Below, piece after piece: positions 12,401 to 24,400 of a stretch of 64,000 nucleotides of DNA; within the stretch, counting starts at the first letter, position 1, and every line of letters starts with the position of its first letter. A program made the position numbers and the translations under genes. The DNA comes from Symsagittifera roscoffensis (Eukaryota > Xenacoelomorpha > Acoela > Convolutidae), in the NCBI RefSeq assembly GCF_963678635.1, contig NC_087070.1:29240048-29304047 (forward strand), written 5' to 3'. The notes under the pieces were generated by a model. That model did no database searches, was not told the DNA's origin, and saw only the letters and a program-made list of their open reading frames with translations.

Positions 12401-15400
12401 TCGAATAAACTATTGAGACTGAGAAAAAATCAAAAGTCAAACCGCGAAAAAGCAAAATAGAGCTTAAACCAATTTTAAGACTTTCCTGAAAAAAAAATCA
12501 GCAAGACTTTTATAAGAGTACTCACTACTTTCATTGCTCTTAATCACAAACAATAGCCACAAAAAGCTGAGAACAGAGGCTATGCAATTATTCATGATAC
12601 AAATAGTGATTATAAAAGCAAAAAAGCCACCAAATAAGTGAGCATTTTAAATGAACATTTTTATCTGCGAGGTTAGATAAAAAGAAGATTCGTACTAGTA
12701 GACTAATGCTGGCTAGTGTAAAAACAAAAAAGAAAATCAAACCGCAAAAGGAAAATCAAATTTGAGCGTGAACAGATTTAAGACTTTTCCTGAAAAAAAT
12801 ATCGCAACCGATATAAGAGCCTTCACTGCGTGCATCGACCCAGAAATACGATTTGAAAGATACGTTCTAAAAAAGTAGAAATCAATAAATATAGAATCAG
12901 AGAAAAAATCACGATTCTTGCAAACATGCTGAATCACGATGCTGAATATTATGCGGCATCTAAATCTCGCATAACTTTCACGTGGATTTGATTCGTCTTC
13001 AACAAATGAGGAATTACACAACGAACTTATATTTTCGTGCAGCATAACTTGGCTTGGCTTAATAGATTTACCCTGTTGGGAGTTGGGTGATCGGTTGTGT
13101 GCAGCCAGATCCAGATTTGTGGGTCTGCTGAGTCCTCCGGAGGATACCTGGTCTGATATCTTAATGATCTTCTGAGGCGTGCTCTCTTTTGTTAATTCGC
13201 TATATTTATATATGTCCACAGGGTATTCCTTGTCAGATATTGGCTGTTTCTTGAAGCTGTTGGTTGGGCCTGAAATAACCACTCCCAGGTTGCTGCATGT
13301 TCCACTAGTGTTCGAAGATGTACTATTTCGATCCGGCTTTCGTTTTGCAAATGTTGATATGCGTCTCCAGATTTTGCTCTTGAAACTTCTGGATTTCCTG
13401 GTTTGCTGAAGAGAATCACTCACTGACATTTGCGACTCATTACTGTCGCTTTTATTTGCACCACTGTTTATATTCCCACTGCCGATTGAGAGGATATTGC
13501 CTTCGCTCTGCGAGATCTTCCCATTCTTACTCATAGTGAAGTCATAGCTTTTGCTCGAAATATCGTTGGCATCGTTCGCGCTCATTTGATCACATGAGTC
13601 GTGAAATGGTCTGGCATTTAAATAAGGTATTCGTGGTCTTGACCTGCTAGATCGTCCATTCCACGTCCCGTACCCTTGCGCAAAATCTAGCCTCGGAGAA
13701 CTGAGCACACCAGCTTTACTGCTATGGAAAATGGAGGAGCTGAAAGAATCTTGACTCAAGATTTCTGAGCTGTTGTGCGTGAATTTGGGAAACTGCAATG
13801 ACTCGTCTATTACACTGACCTCATGCACAAGCCCTCGGGGGAAGCTTATTTCTGGTTCTGGCTTCCCTGGCTTCCCTGACTTCAACCTGTTTTTGGGTGC
13901 CTTCTTACTTTCTGGCTTAGATCCCTGCAGATTCAAAGCTTCCTTCAGTTCTTTCTCTGCTAATCGCAACTGAATCTCTCGTTTGTCTTTGTGCGCCTGT
14001 ATTAGCTGTTCGACCAAGTGTTGCGATATCGAGTTGCCTCCGCCGTAATCAGTTGTCGTAATGTAGTCGTAGTTGATCTCAGAGTACCAGTTCTCCTCTC
14101 TGAATTGCACGAATTGATCGCCAGACATGAACTCGACCTGGAGTCATAGCAACACACTTGTATGAACGCATGCGCAGAAAATCGATATCACACGAGTAAG
14201 TGTGACTGATAAATTGTTTTCTGTGAGCCTAGACGAACTTGTGGCGACATAAAAATAAGGCCTTCAGAAATCACAAGAAGAGAATACTCAAAAACTCTTA
14301 CTGATACTACGGCTCAAAATAATGGCTACAACTAGTGGAAGTTTTACAAGTTAACTCAAATCGTTGGTTCACAATTACTAGCGCCTAACGCACCTCCGGT
14401 GCTTCGAATTTTCAACAACTCATAAAAACTGCATTTATTGGAAATAACATCTGCATCCTTTGAGTGTACCCTGACAGCATCCAATTACAGGGTTGGTAAT
14501 CACAAATTGTGTAAATTTTTTTTATTAGTTTTTTTAGTTCATATTTTGAAAAACCATAAAAAATTTTTAGAATTTTTTTTAGCTAAGTTTTATAATGGAT
14601 TAAGAAAAGTCCCGTCTCGGAAACTCAAAGCCATTGAGCAGTCGCATTTGGACGCAAGATTTGCATATCCTGAGAGTTCTCCGAGAAACTTCAACTACAG
14701 GGTTCGGAATTTCAACTTTTGAAGAAAAAAAAACAAATTTAAGTTTTCTGAAACTTGTTTGAAAAAATCACAAAAAATTTCACACCTGGAAAACTACCGA
14801 GAGTTGAGCAGTCATATTTGGAGCCAAAAGTTGCAACTCCAGAGAGTACTCTAATAGCCCCCAACTAAAGGGTTGGAGTTTAAATTTTGAAAATTAAATT
14901 AAATTTTCTGAATGTTTTGAAAAAATCAGAAAAAACGTCATATCTCGAAAACTACAAGGATTTGAGCAGTAAAATTTGTAGGCAAGATTCGCAGTCCATG
15001 AGAGTACTCTGGCAGCACCCAACTACAGGGTTGGGATTTTCTAATCTTTTGATTTTGTTCACAACTGAGTTTTCTAGAAATTTTTAAAAAATCCAAAAAA
15101 AACATCATATCTTGAAAACTACAAGAATTTGAGCAGTCATATTTGGAGGCAAGATTCGTAATCCCGAGATTTCCCTGACAGCACCCAGCTACAGGGTTGA
15201 GATTATCACATTTTGTGAACTTTTTTAACTTAATTTTTCTGAAATTTTTTTTGAATAGCTCCCAAAAATCGTCGTATCTCATAAATTAGAAGTATTTGGG
15301 TATTCATAATTGGAGGCAAAAACCACAGCACCTGGAGAAGCCTGACAGTATCCCAATAATGGGTTGTTAATTTAAAACTTGGTGAAAAACTGGAAAATCG

Positions 15401-18400
15401 AAAAAAAATCTTAACCATTGCAATATAAGATATAGCTTAAACACGAAAAAAATCTTTCGTTAAACATGCAAAAATAATAAGTTGAAAAACTTTAACATGG
15501 CGAGATAGCGAATCCCGCATTTAAATATATAATAGAATTCCGAATTGTTTGTTTACCTGGCTATACTGATCCAGAACAGACAGCAGCTCTTCTACGATCT
15601 GGTTAAACGACAACCTGGAGCTGACCGATACGTCCCAGCAGCCCCTCATGATGTTGGCGACGAACCCCCCCTCCATGTGGGTGGGAATAGGCAGTGTGAG
15701 GTTATGCTCCCCTATCTTGTACAGTACAGTGTGGTAGGGCAGGTTCCTGTAGGGCGCCTGACCAATCATCATCTCCCAAAACACCACCCCGAAGCTCCAG
15801 CTGTCACTTGCGTGCGAGTAGAGCGACCTAGTCAACATATAGAGGTACAGACACAATTTTAACTCAGAGGCGAAGCTGAGATTCGCACCACTTGCGATAC
15901 AAATATGAATGACATGACTAAAATCAAACGAAAAAAAACTTCAAAAAATCGTGTTTGTCAAAAATTTGAAACAAAAGCCCAAAACATCCTAAAAAAGGCC
16001 TGCAAATTTTCAAAACAAACCATTTCAGCGGAACTAAACCGACAAGAATAGGCAGATCGAAAACAATCTTAACTAGCCGAAAATTTTCGATTTGCAAAAA
16101 AAACAGGTCTCGACTCAAATCGAACTCCCAAGCTCTGTCGTCTTAAGCATGGCGGGAACTAAGCCAAAAAAAAATTAAACAGATAGACGATAGCCCGAAA
16201 AAACAAAAAATCTAGTTAAAAAAAACAAGTTCTGGCTGGATTCGAACCACAATGGGTTACCTCTACTCTAGATGGGCCGTATATCGATTGAATTTGAATT
16301 GAAATAAGCAAGCGGTAACAAAGGCCAAAATATCTGAGCAGAAACGTGTGACGCCGAAAAAGCAATTCAAAAAATTCTGAGCTAATAAAAAAATTATGTC
16401 CTCCCCCCAGAACACACGCACGCACAAAACTTTTTTCGATCCCCAAACGACGCAATAGGAGTCCGCTAGGTCGATATAAACTAAATCGGAACTTATTAAG
16501 CCGATAAAAAAGACAAACAAAAATGAAACTTTCACATATCGACCTATGTAAAAAATAAGATTCCGACGGACTTTTAAAATGCTACAAACACTTGAAGCAC
16601 CTACAATGAAAAATGTTTGCAGCAAAAAAAACGCAAATAAACCGAAAAAACATAAGCAGACAAATAATGGGCCGAAATTTTCTTGAACCGGAATATTTAA
16701 CGTTTGAAAACAATACAAAACCTAATCAGATTCAAACCCAGGATTATTACCGTCCCAGTCGTATTCGTTACCTCCAGTCTAAGAGTGCAGGAGACACTAA
16801 GTAATTTGAAATCATTATGAACTAAGGTACCACCAGGAGTCCAGATGAGTCCTGTGAACAAAATTAATTACGGAAAAAAGTCTAGTACCCGATTGCAACA
16901 CCATTGCTTATCGGAAGGGTAAAGAAATCAGAAGTCAAATTGCGCCAAAAGTACATTTGTGCCTGAATAAATTTTAAGAATCTTCCTGTAAAAAGAAACA
17001 AAAAAAACAACCGCGACCTATATGAGAGTCTTAACTACGTTCATCGACTCTTAAAACTGGCTTGGTCTCGGATTTGAACGTTTAATTCTTCACGACATAA
17101 CTCCGCTCTTTGCCACCACACTACTGGACCCACATTTTCATGAAAATTAACTTCATTAATAAAGCAAGCTATCACATGACTCAAAAGATTCTGTTAAATT
17201 AGCTGTTGATATATTCCAGTTTAATAAAGCTTGCTAATCTCAAGCGTAAAAACAAATAAAACGTTTTTCACACAGCAATTTATTTGTTTTGACCATTGAA
17301 AACAAACATTAATTTATCTAATACACAGGCCGTGGGTTCGATTCCCGCTTCGGTCACGGTTGGAGGCGTACCAGTGTCATCCGCCTCCTCAAGGTGGGAC
17401 CGTCTGTGGCAACGTGGATGGACAGTTGGAAAAAAATAATGAACGCAAAACAGAAAAAAAACACCGACTTGTTTTTTGAAAAAATATCAACTATCGATTT
17501 TCAAAGAAAAAATAGATGCCATTGAACCTCTTTGATTTTCTAGAACAATTTATGAGTGGCACTTTTTCAATAAAATTGACCCAATTGGAGAAAAACTGGG
17601 AAATCTGAAAATTAAATTCGACTTTCGAAACTAGATGTCGATCACGTTTTTTTTGTGACCTTCACACTTTTGCTGTTCTTTCAACAAAAGAACTGAAATG
17701 AACTGAACTTAAAAAGAAATCAAAAGTCAAACCACTAAAAAATGAATTTGCGCCTGAATAAATTTTAAGACTTTTCCTAAAAAAAACAAAAAAAATCATC
17801 GCTACCTATTATACGAGTCTGAACTACGTTCATAGACTCTTTAGAAAAAAAAAGATTTTTTTTTGTCTTCGGGTGTTTTAGTTTTTTTTGTTTTCCACGC
17901 GAAATAAGGTACCACAAAAGATAATCAGAGCAGGCCGAGTGATACATTATTTTAAATCCCTTTCAATTTTGATTCGAAGGTTAAAAAAAATCAAAAAAAA
18001 ATATCTGTTTCGAGAAAACGGATTTGAAAATTTTGATATTTTATCTGATTTCGAGCAAAGAAAGCGAATATAAGAGACTTATGAGCAGCTAATAATAGAA
18101 GTCTTACAATTCAAGTTAAGCCATGAAAACTTAATTCTAATACAGTAAAATTATTTTTCGAAATTTTTTAGCGCCTTTTTAGGAAAAAAAAAAGTTTTGG
18201 GAAAATCTACAAACTTGAGAAAAAAATGATTTTTTAATTTTTCATTTAATGTATGAGAAAAATCCTTTTCAAATTTACCTATTTTACCATAAGTTTCGAA
18301 ATTCAAGATTTTCGTACAGATCCTCTCATCACACCACGAACAAAAAACGAGTTCGTAATGTGATGAAAAGCACACAATTTGAAGAAAAGAAAGAAAACGT

Positions 18401-21400
18401 TTTTTTTTTCAAATTTTTAAAATTATGGTCGTAACTTTCTGAGCTATTTGTCTAGCAACCGGCTACCCTTGTTAAAGTTAGTTAGTCAAAATTTTTTGTG
18501 GAACTAAAATCTCAAGACGAACAATCTATGGATGGTAACATCAAAAGTTCATATACTATCACTAGCAGTGTTCCAAATTACTCTTATGCGATTCGATTGA
18601 AATGCAATTGGATTATTCAGTTTTATTTTTTACAGACTGCTATTGAAAAATTCGAATTGACTTTTACCTCTTGATGACCTCCGGAGACATCCACTCGACA
18701 GTGCCTCCACCTTGGCAGTTATTCTGACTCTGTCCCTGGAATTCAATCGGCTTGGCCAGACCAAAATCAGTGATCTTCAGGGTCTTATTCTCATAATCAA
18801 ACACTCCGTCCACATCTACTGGCTGAGAGAACAGAATATTTCCACTTTTCAAGTCCTTGTGCAAAATGGGAATCGGTGCTTTGTGGTGCAGATACTGCAT
18901 GCCTCTGGCTATTTGCAAAGCCCACTCAATCAAAACATTAGGAGGTATAGCTTTATGGTAAATAACTGGAGTTAGAGGTCCCCCAGCACAGAACTCCAAA
19001 ACCAGGCACCTTTTCTCGGGATTGTCTAGCGAGATCTTCAACAACTTTACTATGTTCTCATGACTGAGATGATGTTGAATGTATGCCTCTTTTTTCAGCT
19101 TCTTTTCTAAGCTTTTCTCGTTGTAGCTCTGTGTCAAATTGGGACTCGGTATTTTTACTGCAACTTTTTCATTGCCTAGGTAGCCCGCGTAGACTTGTCC
19201 GAAGCCGCCTCTCCCAATAAAGCTTCCTGAACTGTCGAAACTGAGTGATTCAGATGGAATTTCGAAATCAGATACATCTGGGTTGGACGATACCAGCTGC
19301 ATCACATTAGAAGGATGGAATAACCCCTTCCGCTTATCCGATTCATCCATCTAAACATCATCGCTCAGTTTGTTCATTGGCATGTTGCCGCAAAAAATGG
19401 GATACTTTAATAGAAGATTAGCCACCTACCTGCTGACCACGCAAAAACGTGATTGAATAACATAACAATGCAAGCTAGCAGACAGAACATAACGAAAGAC
19501 TGCTATGTCGAAAAAAGATTGAAAAAATAACAATACTTAAAATATTTTCATTTTGTCTCGAATTTGTTCAATTTGAGTGAAAACGTCTAGCAACAAAATG
19601 GCCGCTGTTAAAACAGAATTTGAAACTATTTATCGAGCGGCAACTACGCTGAAAAAAAACCGTGTATACACCCGATGAACGAAAACAAAAAAATGTTGCC
19701 TGAAAAGTTTCTGAAATTCCATCTTTTCAGGCCCTTCCCCTCCAAAACAAACAATAGGATTTTAAAAGTTTATTTTTCTTTTCAAGAGACGCAAAATTAG
19801 GTCGCTGAGCCGATAAAACAAAAGCCAAAACAGTTTAAAGCCGAAGAAAGCTTGGACCTAAAATGACTAAAACATAGCCAACTGAGTTGGAAAAGAATAA
19901 AGAACGCAAAGAAACAGAAAAAAAACTTGTTAAAGAGAAATTCAAGAAAAATCAGAACTTCGAGAATAATTTTTGATTTATGCATTTTTGATAAAATTAA
20001 CCCAATTCGCGAAACATAGATCAATAGGTAAATTTTTAATTCTGCTGGGAAATCTGATAACCTAATTTAATTTTCGAAATTAGAAGTCGACCAATTTTTC
20101 GCGGCCTTTACAGTTTGTCTTTACAGTCAAGAGGCAAAAAAACACCAAGACCTATATAAGAGTACTCACCATGTTCATTACTTCATTACTCTAGGAAGCA
20201 ATTAAGCAACATCAGAGTTGTTAATTTGACAAACTACTAAAATGAATCAAAAACGCTTCCAATAACAATGAAAACTGCTTACTGAACAAGAGAAGTCGGG
20301 TCAGCAGCCAGACTATAGGCTAAAACTTTTTTGAAACAGTGTTTTCTATTAGAAAAAAAAACAGGTCCTGAACGGTTCGAACCAAGGCCTTAAGCCGTTC
20401 CAGGCGTAGTTGTTACCTCAAAACTATACGTGCTGTAGAAGCTAACAAACTTGAAATTATCAATAAAGCTATGAAAAGATTCAAGTGACTAGAAAAGATT
20501 CAAATTGTTAAGGCAATAAAAGTCTATATTCCGACTTGATAACGCTTGCTAACCTGACTCGTTATTCTGTATATATTTGAAAACACATCGAACATACCGT
20601 TATATAAAAACTAATGACTAGAAAATAATATTATGGAATAACATAGCCAACAGACAGTTGACACAGAGGCGAAGCAGCGCTTCGTAAACACTTGCGAGAA
20701 CACGACCAAATAGCAGCTCTATCAAGTGAAAGAAGAAAGCAGCTCTATCAAAACAAATTGCGAAATACATTGAGTTGCGAGATACAAAATTTCTGAAATC
20801 GAGCTTTTTATCATTGTTTGAATGCTATTTGAAACAATTAGCTTTTTTCATTTCATTTGATGAATTAAAAATGCATCAACTGTTAACTTTTTACTAATCA
20901 AAAGTCGCAGCACATATGACATTATACTCCTACCGCAGCCTGCTGATTCAAAAATGCCACCAAAAGTAGCACTTTTATTTACAACTTCGGTTGGAAAAAA
21001 ATAATGATCGTACTACTACACATTACTTCGCAAGTGTAAAAAAGAACAAGGATACCGGAAAAAATGATTGAAAAATTTTTTTCAACATTTTTTATTTTTC
21101 GTTTTCCAACAAATAACATCAAGTTTAAACATTTACAGACTCAATTAATGTTTATGACTGGTACTTTGTTCCGTAAAGATGTCCCTTTCAAAAAAAATTG
21201 GTCAGAATTTTTTTCATCCCGCTGGAATTTAAGAAACATTGATTCATTTATGAAACTGGAACTCATTCACGTTTTGAGTGACCTTTCAACATTTCAAAAA
21301 GTTTGTTGGTGCATTAACTCAAATCAGTTAAAATAAAACTTTATATACAATCAGAAAATGGATGCTAAAACACTGGAAAATAAGCCCAAACAAACTAGAA

Positions 21401-24400
21401 GAAAAATTAACCAGATGCAAAGTAGTCGAAAAATGAAAACTATTTCATTTTTTCGCTAAAAAAAACAAAAACCCAACTCACAAGTATTTGCAAACCACTG
21501 ATATTGAAAAAAAACAAAAGATAACTATTGCCATCAGATAGTTGGAAAAGAATCATAAGATTTAGAATTTCGAAGAAAAATAAATGACCTAAAAGCTCTT
21601 CGAATTTTAAATAAGACACTTGCTCTCGCGAGTTTAATAATAAAAACACACAGAGGCAAAGCGGAGCTTCCCAACGATTGCGACAGAGCAAAAACATTGC
21701 ATTAGAAGACCGCGAATAGGAAGAGACAGATGTCGAATTCTTTTAGATCAAGTTTAAAAAAATTACTTGAGGTAGAAAAAAAAAACATTAACTACAGTGC
21801 TGATTTAAATTATCCGGACAAAACGAACAAAACTTGAATTTTCAAACGCGTTTTTCTTAAATTGGGTTAAGATTAGACAAAAAGTGAAGAGGACAAAAAT
21901 TGCTCAGAATTTCACCAGAATTAATATGGTGCTATTTTTTCTCCGAAATTCTCAACAAAAATTTTAACCCAAAAATGGGTCATTTTGGCTTTGTTCAATT
22001 AATCAAGAATTACGCTGAAACTACTTTGTTAATTGATATGAAAATTATATCACAGAAAGCCTCTTACGCAGTTCAACAAAGTTTATGAAGGTTTAAATCT
22101 TCAAAAACCAGTTTAAATGAAAAAAGTTTTACTTGATAGTCAATAAATGTGATTTTTACTATATAAAGCTCAGAATCTATGTTTAAAAATAAATTTTAAA
22201 CAATTTGCGCAAATTTTTGGAGATTTAACCCTTCTTAAACTTTGTTGAGCTGCGTAAGAGCCTTCCTGTGATATAATTTTCTTATCAATTAACAAAATAG
22301 TTTCAGCGTAATTCTTGATTAATTGAAAAAAGCCAAAATGATCCATTTTTGGGGTAAATTTTTTGTTGAGAATTTCGGAGAAAAAATGGCACCATATTAA
22401 TTCTGGTGAAATTCTAAGCAATTTTTGTTTTCTTCACTTTTTGTCTAATCTTAACCCAATTTGAGAAAAACGCGTTTGAAAATTCAAGTTTTGTTCGTTT
22501 TGTCCGGATAATTTAAATCAGCACTGTACAACGTACGAATAATTCAGACAGTTGAACCGAATGATGTTCATAAGCAACCTTCAAAAAGCATTGTTAACCA
22601 TTCGCCGAGCACAAATAGGGCGACTAAACCTAACTGAACCCCCTATCAGCCGAAAACAAAACTGTTGTCAAAAAAAATTTTTGAGCTACTTAGTTTTTTT
22701 TTCGACATATCCCTCCTGAAACACACAGCATAAAAAGTAATTTGCCCTAAGCTAAGCAATACAAATTGACCAATCGAAATAGTCAAATCGAAAAAAAAAT
22801 AAATATACTTGGTAAATTCACAAATTACAGATTTTTTGATTAGAGTAAAATCTGTTCATATTTCAGCCAATTAAAAAGCGTACCAGATAATATGAATGGC
22901 TTGTTTTGAAATAGAAAAGTAATATAAAATTTTGAAAAAAATAGAATTATCAATTTCAGAGACGGACAAATAAAAACATGACTAACCGACGACGAACTAC
23001 AACGAGGATTTGCAAATAACAAACATAACCAATCGAATATTAAGAAAGAGTAATGAACGGAAGTAAACATAAAAAAACACTGATTTTTTGAAAAAATCTT
23101 CATTTTTTCAGTTTCGAAGAAAAAAGATGGCCTTATAGCCACTTGAATTTGTTGAACATTATCATGGACACTTTTTGTTAAAATTAACTCAATGAACAAC
23201 TTTCAAAAAGCATTATTAACCATTCGCCGAGCACAAAAAAGGCGACTAAACTTAATTCAAACCCGTACCAGCCGTAAACAAAACCGTTGTCATAGAAAAA
23301 TTTTGAGCTATTCAGTTTTTTTTGACATATCCCTCCTGAAACACACAGCAAACAAATATATTTTGCCCTATACTAAGCAATACCAAATGACCAATCGAAA
23401 CAGTCAAATCGAAAAAATAAATAACTTGGTAAAATTACAAATTACACATTTTTTGATTGAAGTAAAATCTGTTTATATTTAAGCCAATAAAAAAGCGTTC
23501 CAGATAATATGAATGGCTTGTTTTGAATTAGAAAAATAATTTTAAAATTTGAAAAAAATGAACTTATCAATTTCAGAGACGGACAAACAAAAACATGAAT
23601 AACCGTCGACGAACTACAACGAGGATTTGCGAATAACAAACATAGCCAATCGAAGATTAAGAAAGTGCAATGAACGCAAGTAAACATGAAAAAACACTGC
23701 CTTATATGAAAAAAAAATCTTCAACTTTTCAGTTTCGAAGAAAAAAGATGGCCTAATAGCCCCTTGAATTTGTTGAACATTATCATGGACACTTTTTTGT
23801 TAAAATTAACCCAATGAACAACCTTCAAAAAGCATTATTAACCATTCGCCGAGCACAAAAAAGGCGACTAAACTTAATGCAACCCCGTACCAGCCGTAAA
23901 CAAAACCGTTGTCAAAGAAAAAATTTTGAGCTATTAAGTTTTTTTTTGACATATCCCTCCTGAACCACACAGCAAACAAATCTATTTTGCCCTATACTAA
24001 GCAATACCAAGTGACCAATCGAAACAGTCAATTCGAAAAAATAAATATACTTGGTAAAATTACAAATTACACATTTTTTGATTGAAGTAAAATCTGTTTA
24101 TATTTAAGCCATAAAAAAGCGTACCAGATAGCCTGTTTTGAATTAGAAAAATAAATATAAAAAAATTTAAAAAAATGAAATTATCAATTTCAGAGACGGA
24201 CAAACAAAAACATGAATAACCGTCGACGAACTACAACGAGGATTTGCGAATAACAAACATAGCCAATCGAAGATTAAGAAAGTGTAATGAACGCAAGTAA
24301 ACATAAAAAACTCTGCCTTTTTTGAAAAAAAAAATCTTCAACTTTTCAGTTTCGAAGAAAAAAGATGGCCTTATCGCCCCTTGAATTTGTTGAACACTCC

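Noticed and set aside
12737-12975. Continuation of the MLK exon 4 frame to a stop at 12737
   Set aside because: The extension is AT-rich and overlaps SINE sequence. The donor after 12976 gives phase 1, which fits the exon at 10180 exactly. An intron-retained isoform cannot be excluded.
16225-16285. Functional tRNA gene on the minus strand
   Set aside because: The B box is perfect, but no complete cloverleaf with acceptor stem could be drawn. SINE head or tRNA pseudogene is more likely.
21900-22421. Matching 62- and 83-codon frames on opposite strands
   Set aside because: They are the two arms of a foldback MITE read in opposite directions, and no transposase motif is present.
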